Source of the DNA: Stieleria bergensis
Lineage (GTDB): Bacteria; Planctomycetota; Planctomycetia; Pirellulales; Pirellulaceae
DNA: 64,000 nt
Assembly: GCA_007745635.1 (NCBI GenBank)
Contig: CP036272.1
Span: 530,772 to 594,771, forward strand
Reading direction: 5' to 3'
A program made the position numbers and the translations under genes. Positions 8,732 to 18,214 of the stretch are shown here, one piece after another (the first letter of the stretch is position 1; every line of letters begins with the position of its first letter). The notes below the pieces were generated by a model. That model made no database searches, was not told the DNA's origin, and was given only the letters and a program-made list of their open reading frames with translations.

Positions 8732-10030
8732 ATGAAAATCGTTTTTTTAACCGCGGGTGCTGCCGGAATGTTTTGCGGTAGCTGCATGCACGATAACGCC
8801 TTGGCGCGGGCGCTGAACGATCGTGGAGCCGAATGTCTTTTGCAGCCGGTGTACACGCCGATTCGCACCGACGAAATCGACGTGTCAGGGCAGCGCGTTT
8901 TCCTGGGAGGCATTCACGTTTATCTCTTGCAGCAGTTTCCCTGGTTGAAACACCTGCCGCGAGCGTTTCGTTCGGTGCTGGACTTTCCACCGCTGATCCG
9001 CTGGGCCACTCGCAATGCCGGCGGAACGGACGCCAAGACGTTGGGCGCTTTGTCGGTCTCGATGCTCCGCGGAGCGCAGGGAAATCAAGCTGGCGAGTTC
9101 GAGGAACTGAATGATTGGATCTGCAAAGCGTTTCAGCCCGATGCGGTGGTCTTTACCAACCTCTTGATCGGCGGCGGTATCCCGGAACTGAAACAGCAAC
9201 GTCCACAGACGAAAGTCGTCGTCATGTTGCAAGGCGACGACATCTTTCTGGATCACTTGCCCGAAAAGCATCGCGCCCAAGCCATCGAATTGTGCCAGCA
9301 GTTGGTGCCGCTGGTGGATTGTTTTTGCAGTCACAGTCAGTTCTACGCTGACAAGATGAGTCGATTGCTGAACATCCCTGCTGATAAGTTGGTGATCACA
9401 CCGCTTTCGGTTGATCATCAACCGTTTGAACCGGCGTGTCTCGTCGAAGGAGCAGGGCTCAGCCAGCCCAGTGAATTTCGCCTGGGCTATCTCGCGCGAA
9501 TTGCCAAAGAGAAAGGCCTGCAGCGTTTGGTCGATGCCTTTGTGTTGATCGCAATGGAACATCCCGAGGTGACCTTGCACGCAGCGGGTTGGTTAGGACC
9601 AAGCGGCAAGCCTTACTTGGAGGCCATTGAAAGCCAGTTGCAAGACGCAGGGTTGTCCGAGCGATTTCATTATCACGGCAGTCCCGACCTGGCTGGCAAG
9701 GCGGCCTTCCTGCGCAGCCTGGATGTGCTTAGTGTGCCGACTGAGTACGAGGATCCCAAAGGCTTGTTTGTGCTGGAGTCCTTGGCCAGTGGCACACCGG
9801 TTGTCATGCCCGATCATGGCGCATTCGGTGAACTGATTCGTTCAACGGGCGGCGGTGTCTTGGTGCCTCCGGGAGATCCCAGAGCGCTCGCAGAGGCGAT
9901 CATCGAAATCAAGAATGACGAATTAAAGCGTCAACAATTGGCCGCTCAAGGGCTGGAGGGCGTGAAGACCAAGCACACCATTGATCGTGCCGCAGAGCAC
10001 GTGTTAGAGATCATCGGCGAGTTGTCATAA
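8732..10030 (+). CDS. Glycosyltransferase family 4 (group 1)
   Basis: A 432-residue GT-B fold enzyme. The ATG at 8732 opens directly into the first Rossmann strand (MKIVFLTAGAAGMFCGSC, glycine-rich loop), so a TTG ten codons upstream was not used. The C-terminal nucleotide-sugar domain has LGYLARIAKEKGL, SVPTEYEDPKGLFVLESLASG with the EX7E-type motif (about residues 340-360) and GGGVLVPPGD. It transfers a sugar from a nucleotide-sugar donor to a glycan or lipid; the acceptor is not predictable. It stands alone, divergent from the ROK kinase, and about 7 kb from the main glycan cluster. Confidence 0.9.
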   Translation: MKIVFLTAGAAGMFCGSCMHDNALARALNDRGAECLLQPVYTPIRTDEIDVSGQRVFLGGIHVYLLQQFPWLKHLPRAFRSVLDFPPLIRWATRNAGGTDAKTLGALSVSMLRGAQGNQAGEFEELNDWICKAFQPDAVVFTNLLIGGGIPELKQQRPQTKVVVMLQGDDIFLDHLPEKHRAQAIELCQQLVPLVDCFCSHSQFYADKMSRLLNIPADKLVITPLSVDHQPFEPACLVEGAGLSQPSEFRLGYLARIAKEKGLQRLVDAFVLIAMEHPEVTLHAAGWLGPSGKPYLEAIESQLQDAGLSERFHYHGSPDLAGKAAFLRSLDVLSVPTEYEDPKGLFVLESLASGTPVVMPDHGAFGELIRSTGGGVLVPPGDPRALAEAIIEIKNDELKRQQLAAQGLEGVKTKHTIDRAAEHVLEIIGELS

Positions 10031-10071
10031 GCCCTTCAAGCCCAGACGCGGCGTGCTTGGATCGCAGAAGT

Positions 10072-11307
10072 CTACTGGCAGCGATGCAGCGTCATCAACG
10101 CGAACGAGGTTCCATAGGGACGATGGTAATCGTACAGTGGATAATCCCACCAGCTGCCGTTTGTTTCTTGGCGATCGAGCATCAGTTTTGCCAGCATGGC
10201 TTTGAAGGGCGCTTGTTTTTCTTTGGGAAGTAATTCAAGTTCCAACGCACCGTAGTAGTGGCCAAAGTAATAAAAGTACCCGGCCACTTGCATCCACGAC
10301 TCATGAGGGATCGGTCGCTTCCGGCCAATGTCTAACCAGCCATTGCGAACGTACAAGCGATACAGCCACGTGCGAATCACTTCATCGGTGATCGTCTTGT
10401 CACCCCATAGGCGCAGCCCGACATTGCAACACTGTGAACGACCGAGTGAGCCACCGGGGCGATTGATTTCCCGCGCTGGGCGATCTTTCAAGTATTCACC
10501 GTACAGGTAGGAAAAATCCGGTCGCTTTTGACGTTCGATCGCAGCGATTGCGCGATTGACCATTCGCTCTGGCGGTTCAATCCCCAGCGACTTGGCCTGA
10601 TGCAAGGCGACCAGGCCAGCGCCGCCAACAAAGCTGATGGAGCTGGACGTGGGCTGATTGGATTGATAGCGAAAGTCATAATAACCCCAGCCACCGTCAA
10701 CGGATTCGTAGCGTTTTAGACGCTCAAACTGTTCACGCATCAAGTCGGCGATCTTTTCCCGCCGCTCGGTGTCTTCGGGGAATCGCTCATACATCCGACA
10801 CAGTGCGGTGATCGAATAGATGTGTCCCCAAACGTTGTAGATCGCGTCGCCTGTTGCCCGACGCAAGGTCGGCAAGTGCTTCATCAGGTACGCTTCACCA
10901 CGATTGATCGTGTCCTGGGTCTCGGCGCGCTGGGGAGCGACTTCTAATAAGGCGGCGACACAAAGTGATGTCGTGGCGATTCGAAACGCATCGTGGGCGC
11001 CAGGCACAGGCGCAAAGATGTTTAAGCCTTTGGTCTTCGTTGGTGAGCCCCAGCCACCTGTTGGTCGCTGGTCTTTGATCAGGAAATCAATGCCGCGATC
11101 AATCGCCGCCTGCAAGGTCTCTGGGGATGCCATCGCAACGTCGGGCAACGGCATTGGCTTGCCATTGACGGTGACCGTTTCAGCGGCGGTTTCGGTGTCG
11201 GATGTTTCCCGGTCAGCTTGCTGTCCGTTAGCAGTTGCTGGCAATCCGATTAGCAACGCAATCAGCAGGAAGCAGGCGGCGGGGCCCTGTGCAGGTTGCC
11301 AGCTCAT
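10072..11307 (-). CDS. Exported terpene-cyclase-fold protein (prenyltransferase/squalene-oxidase repeats)
   Basis: A 411-residue protein with a signal peptide (hydrophobic core about residues 10-27, probable cleavage near ATANGQ). The mature part has the alpha/alpha-barrel repeats of the squalene-hopene cyclase/prenyltransferase superfamily: RPTGGWG (about 82), VDGGWGYYDF (about 215) and TNGSWWDYP (about 385). No DxDD protonation motif of squalene-hopene cyclases is present, so a true cyclase reaction is unlikely. A binding or structural role in the periplasm is more plausible. Its ATG overlaps the stop of the upstream HlyD-like gene by 4 nt (ATGA), so the two are translationally coupled and probably act together. 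Confidence 0.85.
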   Translation of the reverse strand: MSWQPAQGPAACFLLIALLIGLPATANGQQADRETSDTETAAETVTVNGKPMPLPDVAMASPETLQAAIDRGIDFLIKDQRPTGGWGSPTKTKGLNIFAPVPGAHDAFRIATTSLCVAALLEVAPQRAETQDTINRGEAYLMKHLPTLRRATGDAIYNVWGHIYSITALCRMYERFPEDTERREKIADLMREQFERLKRYESVDGGWGYYDFRYQSNQPTSSSISFVGGAGLVALHQAKSLGIEPPERMVNRAIAAIERQKRPDFSYLYGEYLKDRPAREINRPGGSLGRSQCCNVGLRLWGDKTITDEVIRTWLYRLYVRNGWLDIGRKRPIPHESWMQVAGYFYYFGHYYGALELELLPKEKQAPFKAMLAKLMLDRQETNGSWWDYPLYDYHRPYGTSFALMTLHRCQ

Positions 11308-12644
11308 TGCTTGGCCTCTTTCTCAGCCTGCTTGTTGCTGGCTTGCTGTTCCTTGTCATTCTTGGCTGGCTTCTTGGTTGCAGGTGCATCGGATTTGCCG
11401 CCGGTGGTGGGCAGGGTCACTTTGCAGGGCGCCAACATGGCCGAGGGAGGAATGTTGGCCAACACGGCCACGCCCCCTCGGAATTTGTTCGCTGCGTAAG
11501 GCAGACCGGCCAGTCCTGCCAGACGACCTTTGACCGGTTGCCCAGGCTGACCGGCGAGTTCAATCTTGCAGTCGGCTCCCTTGTTGACTTTGCCGTGTTG
11601 CTCGGCGGTCAAGTCGAGCGCGACATGCAGGTCGTCAATGCCGACGACGGTGCCCAGCACTTGTGAGCCGGTCACTGCGGACTGGGCTTTTAGCTTAACG
11701 GGCTTGGCTGGCAAGCGACCGTTCTCCAAAGCGCCGTGAACAAAGATGCCATTGATCGGGCTGTTGATGACGACCTTGCTACGTTCGCGTTGCATGGTTT
11801 CAAAGTCAGACTTTTGGCGTTGAAAGTTTCTTCGGCTCTGCTGGATTTCCAATTTGCGTTTCGCTTGAGCGTTGCGAATTGACTGATTGGATTTGGCAAA
11901 TGCCATCATGGCCCGGGCGATCGCGTCCTTCTGGTCGATGTCCTGTCGCGGGATGGTGGTTTCCAAAGTCTGTTTATGGCGCAGTTCGGCGCGTTTCAAG
12001 CTAAAGGCTGCCGATTCCATGGACCGTTTCGCGCGGCGCAGAACGATTTCTTCGGATTCCTCGGTGAGGTCGTCTTCTTTGTACATCTGCAGCAGTTGCT
12101 GGTATTCTTCACGAGCACTTTCAAACGAAAATCTGGAACTGATCAGCGACTGTTCTGCTTGTTCGAGTTGGCCGGGGCGATCGACTTTCTGGTAATAGTC
12201 ATGGTCTTGACGTGCCCGATCGCGTTGGCGAGTCGCAGCTTGCAGGTCCAATTCGCTGGACTTTACAAATGCCTCGTAATCGAACTCGGCTTCTTTGGCC
12301 GTGAGTTCGGCGAGTTTCAAAGCCGTCTCGGCGTCTTCCAGTTTCTTGTCCAACGCTTTCGTTTCAAACCAGATCAAGGGCTGTCCCTTTTTTACTAGTT
12401 CAATCGATGGAAGGATCTTTTCGATCGTCAAGCCACTCAGTTGCTTGGTGTTCGCGGTTAACTCGACGACGGTTCCGCCAGTGACCACTCCGTCAATGGA
12501 GATGGTTTCCGCCTGGTCTGCTTTGTCGTCGTCCGCGCTAGCAAGATGAGACTGACCGGATGTCAGAAAGGGTGACACTGCCACGCAGCTCAAGAGCAGC
12601 AGTTGTTTGCCAGGGTGGATCAGTGATTGAAAATAAGATCGCAT
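11304..12644 (-). CDS. HlyD/RND-type periplasmic adaptor protein
   Basis: A 446-residue protein from the ATG at 12644; the frame extends upstream to 12839, but those residues run through the 15-bp repeats and do not resemble a leader. The signal sequence is about residues 10-35. A lipoyl/barrel-sandwich half follows (GVVTGGTVVELTA, then KKGQPLIWFE near 90), then a long charged coiled-coil hairpin (about 105-280), the second barrel half (VINSPINGIFVHGAL near 290) and a beta-barrel. The tail is rich in Lys, Ala and Gln (about 415-446). Adaptors of this kind link an inner-membrane pump to outer-membrane channels, but no pump or TolC is adjacent. Instead it is coupled to the cyclase-fold protein at 10072. 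Confidence 0.85.
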   Translation of the reverse strand: MRSYFQSLIHPGKQLLLLSCVAVSPFLTSGQSHLASADDDKADQAETISIDGVVTGGTVVELTANTKQLSGLTIEKILPSIELVKKGQPLIWFETKALDKKLEDAETALKLAELTAKEAEFDYEAFVKSSELDLQAATRQRDRARQDHDYYQKVDRPGQLEQAEQSLISSRFSFESAREEYQQLLQMYKEDDLTEESEEIVLRRAKRSMESAAFSLKRAELRHKQTLETTIPRQDIDQKDAIARAMMAFAKSNQSIRNAQAKRKLEIQQSRRNFQRQKSDFETMQRERSKVVINSPINGIFVHGALENGRLPAKPVKLKAQSAVTGSQVLGTVVGIDDLHVALDLTAEQHGKVNKGADCKIELAGQPGQPVKGRLAGLAGLPYAANKFRGGVAVLANIPPSAMLAPCKVTLPTTGGKSDAPATKKPAKNDKEQQASNKQAEKEAKQ

Positions 12645-12738
12645 GGTGTGTGATTGAAAAAGTGAGTTGGATGAATGAAGGCGGGTGCTTAGCGTCTCTC
12701 GCCGCACTGATTCGTCCCGAGGAGTGTTGCTATTCGCT

Positions 12739-12780
12739 GAGTTGCTGGCAATTGAGTTGCTGGCAATTGAGTTGCTGGCA
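12739..12780. repeat. 15-bp tandem repeat, about three copies
   Basis: ATTGAGTTGCTGGCA occurs at 12751-12765 and 12766-12780, preceded by a partial copy (12739-12750). It is located about 95-135 bp upstream of the HlyD-like gene start, in the 240-bp gap after the ferredoxin-like gene. Fifteen bp keeps a reading frame, which is why the upstream open frame contains a repeated SNSIA, but no gene is supported there. Confidence 0.92.
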
Positions 12781-12884
12781 GCGGTCAGTGCAACGGATGA
12801 GCGCAGCCTGGCGAACTCCGCGGGACACTGGCCAACCATACTCTACAAACAGGTGTCGCGTTGTCCGGTGACCCTTGTAGCGGC

Positions 12885-13922
12885 TTATAAATCCAGCGCA
12901 TCCAGCGAGTCGATCAGCTGATCCAGGTCGTCTTTGGGCTGTTGAGTGAGATCAGATTGTCGGCGTTTGAGCTGGTCATCGATGCCGCGCGCGTCGCGGC
13001 CGGCAAGCAGGAGTTGCTCGTCTCGCTCGCGTGCTGCGGTGGCGATTGCGTCGTCGCCGCCTTCTGGAGCACCGAATAATTTTGACAGGTCGATTTTAAA
13101 TCCATCACTGCCGCCCGTGTCGGCACCCGCGATTGCAGGGGCTTTGTGCTGTGGAAAGATGATTGCGTTTTCGGGGCAGACACGGCTGCACGCAGGGCAA
13201 CCCTTGCGGCAGTTGTCGGGCTGTTCAACCAGGATGGTCTCTGACCCGTCGACGCCATAAACTCCAAACAGGCAAAAGTCGATGCATTCCATGCAATTGG
13301 TGCAGCGACTGAAATCGATCACCGGGTACCAGCGCCGTGATGTGGTTTCGTCGATCTGCAGCATTTGGCCGCCGATCAATGGCATCGCGTGCGGGTCGTC
13401 GCTGGTGACAGCGGAGTCAGCTTTAAGAGCCGTCTCTGAAGGCTGGACGGTGTCTTGGATTTCCTGAACAAAACGGCTGAGCGGGAGCTCGTTCTTTAAG
13501 TCGATGCAGCGAATTTCGCGATCAGGACGCGGATAGAGCGTGGCGACACGGTCAACATCGTCGCGCTGTTCGGCTTCGCTGTCTGGTGTGTCTGCCTGGT
13601 CATCTTCTTGACTGAGTTCGTCCAGGGCCGTGGGAACGTATTGGCCACCGATCCCATTGCGATCCAGAACCCAATGCGCTGCGCGGGGGAAAATCCAGGA
13701 GGCAAAGATCAGATTGCCTTCTAGCTCGGCCAGTTTTTCAAGTGACTCGCTGCCTTTGGGCAAGTCATACAAGTGCGGCACCACAAGCACATCCACCCCG
13801 GGCAGCTCTGCAGCGGCATCGGCAAGCGATTGTTCCAAGGATCGTTTCGCAGGGTTGCGCGACTGGCCGCGAGAAATCACGACCGTCCAGGAAGAAGTTT
13901 GTGTTGTGGTGGGGGAGATCAT
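12885..13922 (-). CDS. Ferredoxin-like protein with two [4Fe-4S] motifs
   Basis: A 345-residue protein from the ATG at 13922; a TTG at 13937 would overlap purL. Residues about 1-175 have no recognised domain but contain a hydrophobic strand (VDVLVVPHLYDLP) and an acidic stretch. Residues about 200-250 hold CTNCMECIDFC (Cx2Cx2Cx3C) and CRKGCPACSRVCPENAI (Cx3Cx2Cx3CP), enough for two [4Fe-4S] clusters. A Gly/Asp-rich linker and a short acidic C-terminus (DDLDQLIDSLDALDL) follow. It probably shuttles electrons in the cytoplasm or serves as a subunit; no partner oxidoreductase is adjacent. It starts 4 nt after the purL stop, so it is cotranscribed with purL. A functional link to purine synthesis is not established. 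Confidence 0.8.
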   Translation of the reverse strand: MISPTTTQTSSWTVVISRGQSRNPAKRSLEQSLADAAAELPGVDVLVVPHLYDLPKGSESLEKLAELEGNLIFASWIFPRAAHWVLDRNGIGGQYVPTALDELSQEDDQADTPDSEAEQRDDVDRVATLYPRPDREIRCIDLKNELPLSRFVQEIQDTVQPSETALKADSAVTSDDPHAMPLIGGQMLQIDETTSRRWYPVIDFSRCTNCMECIDFCLFGVYGVDGSETILVEQPDNCRKGCPACSRVCPENAIIFPQHKAPAIAGADTGGSDGFKIDLSKLFGAPEGGDDAIATAARERDEQLLLAGRDARGIDDQLKRRQSDLTQQPKDDLDQLIDSLDALDL

Positions 13923-13926
13923 GTGA

Positions 13927-16890
13927 TCACCAGTCAAGAGGTTTCTGCCAAGCAGCTTTGGCTGCGTCTGTCGACAGATTGAGTAACTCTCGCTGGCCCC
14001 GAAGTACCTGAACCTGTCGATCTTCAGCTATTGTACCTACCTGAGCAGCGGGCACACCCTTTTGCTGGAAGATCTGCAGCACGGATTGCACGGCTTCTGG
14101 CTGAACTTCGGCCAAAAACCGCGAATTTGACTCGCTAAAGAGCATCGTCAGATCGCCCAGTTGGTCGTCTGCAGTGGGTTCGGCTGCCTGCAAATCAAGC
14201 GAAATGCCCAATCCGCCAGCCATCGCCATTTCAGTTGCCGCGATCGCCAAGCCACCCTCGCTTAGGTCGTGGCAGGATCGGATCAGGCCGGCACTGATGC
14301 ACTCATGGACGGCCGCAAAGGTTGCTTTGGCCAAATCGGTGTCTACGGTGGGCACTTGGCCTCCCTGCTGATCGTTGACCAGGCAATAGTGCGATCCGCC
14401 CAGCTCATCCTTGGTCTTGCCAATCAAGATCACTGCATTGCCAACTTCTTTGGCGTCCATGGTGACGGCTGTGGCGACATCATCAATTTGACCCATTGCA
14501 CTGATCAGCAAGCTGGGCGGAATCGAGATGGTCTGTTTTTCATCGCTGGCATCCATGTAGCTGAACTCGTTGTTCAAGCTGTCCTTGCCGCTGATAAACG
14601 GTGTGCCCAAGGCAATCGCCATGTCTTGACACGCGATGGCGGCACGAACCAGTGACCCCAAAGTCTCTGGGCGATCGGTATAGCCCCAACAAAAGTTGTC
14701 CAGGATGGCAATCTTGCTAGGGTCCGCTCCCACAGCCACTGCGTTTCGCATCGCTTCATCAATCGCCGAAGCAGCCATGTGGTAGGTGTCAAAGTCGCCG
14801 TAATGTGGATTCATCCCACAACTGATGACCAAGCCGCGTTTGCTGGTCAGCAATGGCTTGACCACCGCCGCATCACTGGGGCCATCACAAAGTGGACCCA
14901 CCAAGGGTTTCACCACGCTGCCACCTTGGACTTCATGGTCGTACTGTCGAATCACCCAATGCTTGCTGGCAACATTCAGGCTGGAAAGGATCGCCAGCAC
15001 GGTCTCTTGCTGCTGCTGGGCGTCGGCTGACTGAGGCAGTTCAAGCGGTTGTTGTGCGGGCGGATCGTAAACGGCATCGCGAATCACCGGCGGACGACCG
15101 TCGTGCAAGAACTCCATGCTCAGTTCGCCAACGGTCTGGCCGTGATAGGTCAGGTGCAGGTTGCCGGTGGGTTTGAACTCGCCCAAGATCGCTGCTTCAA
15201 CGCCTTCACTGTCGCATAAGGCTTCTAGCTGTTCCCAGTTTTCGCGCGGCACGGCCAAGACCATCCGCTCCTGAGCTTCGCTGATCCAGATTTCGGTGTA
15301 GCTCAGCCCGTCGTACTTCAGCGGTGCTTTTTCCAACCAGACTTCAGCACCCAGTTCTTCGCCCATTTCACCGACGGCGCTGGAGAACCCACCGGCTCCG
15401 CAATCGGTCACAGCGTTGTACAGGCCGCGATCGCGAGCTTGGATCAGAACGTCCAGGACCATCTTTTCAGTGATGGCGTTTCCGATTTGGACCGCGCCAC
15501 CGGAGAGAGACTCGGATTCGCTGGTCAATTCGGCAGAACTAAACGTTGCACCGTGAATGCCATCGCGACCTGTGCGGCCGCCGAGTGAGACAATCAGGTC
15601 GCCGGGCTTCACTTCCTTTTCTTCCATGCCGACGGGGATCATGCCCACATTGCCAGCATAGACCAGGGGATTGCCGAGATAACGCTTGTCAAAATAAACG
15701 GCGCCGTTGACGGTGGGGATGCCCATTCGGTTGCCGTAGTCTCGTACACCGGCGACGACGCCTTTAATGACTCGACGCGGATGCAGCACACCGGGCGGCA
15801 GGCTATCGGCGGGCGTGTCTGGTGGTGCAAAGCAAAACACATCCGTGTTGCAGACCGGTTTCGCGCCAAGGCCTGTCCCCATTGGGTCGCGGATCACACC
15901 GCCGATCCCCGTGTTGGCTCCGCCGTAGGGTTCCAACGCCGAAGGGTGATTGTGTGTTTCGACCTTAAAGCAAGCGTGGAACTGATCGTCAAACGTGACC
16001 ACGCCGGCATTGTCTTTGAAGACGCTGACGCACCAGTCTTGATCTTCAAGCTGTTTGCGGATCGACTGCGTCGCGGCAAAGATGGTTTCTTTGAGCATGT
16101 TGTCATACTGACGCTCATCGGTGCCCGGTGAACCGTCGGCACCAACGCCCCGGTAGTGAATCCGTCCCGCCAGTGTTTTGTGGCTGCAGTGTTCGCTCCA
16201 CGTCTGCGCGACCGATTCCAGTTCGATGTCCGTGGGATCGCGATCGAGTTTGACGAAGTGATCACGAATGTTCTGCATCTCGACCAAGGTCAGGTACAGT
16301 TGCCCTTCGCGGGACAGTGTTTCCAGTTCGTCGTCCGAGAGGCTGCGAATGGGGACGCGAGTGAGCGAAAAATCATAGGCGGCGCCGACGTCCAGTTGCT
16401 CCATTTCCAGTGGGCCCGCAACCACCTGCTCGATGGAGTCGTTGGAGAGGGCGCGACGGCAAATAGAATCAAAGGTGTCATCATCCACACCGCTGATCCA
16501 GTACTTTCGCATCGTTCGCACCGCATCCACGTCGAATCCTAAATCACGCGCCGCACCGATCGTGCTGGCCGCGACCGGGTCCATCACGCCAGGCTTGGGA
16601 AGGACGTTGACCAGTTGGACACCCGCCTTCGCAGAGCTGGGAGCGGTGGACAGTTGGACCGATCCGGCCTGACCGACGACGGTACGCTCGGTGACCGAAT
16701 CGGCCAGTAGCCGCTGGGCCACGTTTTCGACTTGTGATTGATCTAATTCCCCTTGGATCAAAAAGCTCTTGGCAAAGACAACGCTGGCGGCGTCGCTGAG
16801 CCCAAGCTCATGGATCTCTTCACGCGTTCGTTCGCCTTCGCGGTCAATTTCACTTTCAGCGGGGTAAATATCAATTTGCCAAAGGGGCAT
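13927..16890 (-). CDS. purL: Phosphoribosylformylglycinamidine synthase PurL with duplicated PurS-like N-terminus
   Basis: A 987-residue protein from the ATG at 16890 ([10 protein letters not shown]); the upstream open frame to 17151 lacks similarity. It catalyses the ATP-dependent amidation of FGAR to FGAM, step 4 of purine synthesis. The N-terminus has two PurS-like units in tandem: one at about 1-75 and one at about 90-165 ([15 protein letters not shown] onward). The PurL catalytic core follows: TWSEHCSHK (about 230), [18 protein letters not shown] (about 310), [10 protein letters not shown] and GKDSLNNEF. There is no C-terminal glutaminase domain, so a separate PurQ must supply ammonia; none is in the window. 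Single PurS subunits normally dimerise, so the fused pair may replace that dimer, as in large-type PurL. Confidence 0.95.
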   Translation of the reverse strand: MPLWQIDIYPAESEIDREGERTREEIHELGLSDAASVVFAKSFLIQGELDQSQVENVAQRLLADSVTERTVVGQAGSVQLSTAPSSAKAGVQLVNVLPKPGVMDPVAASTIGAARDLGFDVDAVRTMRKYWISGVDDDTFDSICRRALSNDSIEQVVAGPLEMEQLDVGAAYDFSLTRVPIRSLSDDELETLSREGQLYLTLVEMQNIRDHFVKLDRDPTDIELESVAQTWSEHCSHKTLAGRIHYRGVGADGSPGTDERQYDNMLKETIFAATQSIRKQLEDQDWCVSVFKDNAGVVTFDDQFHACFKVETHNHPSALEPYGGANTGIGGVIRDPMGTGLGAKPVCNTDVFCFAPPDTPADSLPPGVLHPRRVIKGVVAGVRDYGNRMGIPTVNGAVYFDKRYLGNPLVYAGNVGMIPVGMEEKEVKPGDLIVSLGGRTGRDGIHGATFSSAELTSESESLSGGAVQIGNAITEKMVLDVLIQARDRGLYNAVTDCGAGGFSSAVGEMGEELGAEVWLEKAPLKYDGLSYTEIWISEAQERMVLAVPRENWEQLEALCDSEGVEAAILGEFKPTGNLHLTYHGQTVGELSMEFLHDGRPPVIRDAVYDPPAQQPLELPQSADAQQQQETVLAILSSLNVASKHWVIRQYDHEVQGGSVVKPLVGPLCDGPSDAAVVKPLLTSKRGLVISCGMNPHYGDFDTYHMAASAIDEAMRNAVAVGADPSKIAILDNFCWGYTDRPETLGSLVRAAIACQDMAIALGTPFISGKDSLNNEFSYMDASDEKQTISIPPSLLISAMGQIDDVATAVTMDAKEVGNAVILIGKTKDELGGSHYCLVNDQQGGQVPTVDTDLAKATFAAVHECISAGLIRSCHDLSEGGLAIAATEMAMAGGLGISLDLQAAEPTADDQLGDLTMLFSESNSRFLAEVQPEAVQSVLQIFQQKGVPAAQVGTIAEDRQVQVLRGQRELLNLSTDAAKAAWQKPLDW

Positions 16891-17461
16891 GAGCCTGTCT
16901 TCCTGTTCGAGGGGGTTGCCTTCGCTGCCGCAGGATTTGCGTCGATCGCAGAGTGGATGGCCGGACGCAGCCAATCTGTCGCTCCGATTTGCCAGAAGTG
17001 TATCGCAATCGGGGGCCGCTGCCGAGAAGCCGATCCACAAAGAATTTGCTCGAGTGATGCCATCTTCCCTCGCCACCGCGATGGCGGACTGTTGAGGTGT
17101 GCTGACTGGCCTTCGATTACCGAATTTGCGGTCGAGTTCAGCGCATTTCAAGCGTCCGTCGGAGCGACGTCACGACGGTTCTCCCCATCAAATCCCAGCG
17201 ACGCGGGTGACGGTTTGTCCGATCACGAGGAGCGAACGCAAACGGGTCCGGATTCCTGACGCTGGCGACGGTGGATTCCTGGTGACTGTGACCGTTGGCG
17301 ACCGTGACCGTTGGCGACCGTGACCGTTGGCGACCGTGACCGTTGGCGAACGTGACCGTTGGCGACCGGGGGGCGTTTTTAACACTGCGTGAATAACGCC
17401 GTGTGAATCAAATGGGTTGGCCGCTAATGTGGGCCTCAATCCCTTCGGAAAAGGAGTTCCC
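16891..17461. other. Divergent intergenic region before the glycan cluster
   Basis: About 570 bp between purL (minus) and the first glycan-cluster gene (plus). It should contain promoters in both directions. Only the 16-bp tandem array at 17288-17367 and a good ribosome binding site (AAAGGAG at about 17449-17455) before the ATG at 17462 were seen. No small gene is supported. Confidence 0.6.
17288..17367. repeat. 16-bp tandem repeat, five copies
   Basis: Five adjacent copies of GTGACCGTTGGCGACC at 17288-17303, 17304-17319, 17320-17335, 17336-17351 (one mismatch) and 17352-17367. The array ends 95 bp before the first gene of the glycan cluster, so it lies in that gene's promoter/leader region. 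Copy number could vary between strains. Confidence 0.95.
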
Positions 17462-18214
17462 ATGAAGCTTCATCGATTGATTCCCGGTTGGAATCAGAGT
17501 CGTCAGGCTGTGAAATTCGCACGATTTGCCAGCGACTACCATCGTTTTCGGTCCTCCTGTGATCCGCAGCAGAAACCGAGCGTCAATTGGTCCGACCGGT
17601 ACCCCTGTCTGGATGATCGCACGCAGACAACCGGTTTTGATCGACACTACATTTATCACACAGCCTGGGCGAGTCGAGTGTTGTCGCAACAGCGTCCGGC
17701 CGAGCACGTGGATATCGGTTCGAGTTTGTATTTCGTCACCGGTCTTTCGGCGTTCATCCCCGTGCGGTTTTACGACTACCGTCCCGCTGAGGTCTCGCTT
17801 TCGGGGTTAAGCAGCGGGCACGCAGACCTGACCGCGTTGCCTTTCGAAGATCGCAGTCTTCCCTCGCTTTCGTGCATGCATGTTGTTGAGCATGTAGGGC
17901 TTGGGCGTTACGGCGATCCCATCGATCCCGGTGCGGCGTTGCGGGCGATGAGTGAATTGCAGCGCGTCGTTGCCAGCGATGGTGTCTTGCTATTTGTCAC
18001 GCCGGTTGGGCGGCCACGCGTTTGTTTCAATGCTCATCGCGTTTTCAGTTACCAGCAAGTGCTGAACGCGTTTTCTGATCTTTGCTTGGAACAGTTTGCT
18101 TTGATCCCCGACAGCGCCAGAGACGGTGGTTTGCTGATCGATGCGGATCCTGCCCTGGTTGCCGACCAAGATTACGCCTGCGGATGTTTTATGTTTAGGA
18201 GAACAGCACAGTGA
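17462..18214 (+). CDS. DUF268-family protein, methyltransferase-like
   Basis: A 250-residue protein. The core VDIGSSLYFVTGLSAF (about residues 82-97), FYDYRP, LPFEDRSLPSLSCMHVVEH and IGLGRYGDP-like VGLGRYGDPIDPG match the DUF268 family, whose layout is that of a Rossmann-fold class I methyltransferase. Residues such as TPVGRPRVCFNAHRVFS are also family-typical. The substrate is unknown; such genes recur in surface-polysaccharide clusters, where they may modify sugars. ATG 17462 has a good Shine-Dalgarno (AAAGGAG). Its stop overlaps the GTG start of the next gene (GTGA), making this the first gene of the operon. Confidence 0.85.
   Translation: MKLHRLIPGWNQSRQAVKFARFASDYHRFRSSCDPQQKPSVNWSDRYPCLDDRTQTTGFDRHYIYHTAWASRVLSQQRPAEHVDIGSSLYFVTGLSAFIPVRFYDYRPAEVSLSGLSSGHADLTALPFEDRSLPSLSCMHVVEHVGLGRYGDPIDPGAALRAMSELQRVVASDGVLLFVTPVGRPRVCFNAHRVFSYQQVLNAFSDLCLEQFALIPDSARDGGLLIDADPALVADQDYACGCFMFRRTAQ

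Noticed and set aside
16891-17151. Upstream extension of purL to 17151
   Set aside because: The PurS-like fold begins exactly at the ATG at 16890; the extra 87 codons lack domain similarity.
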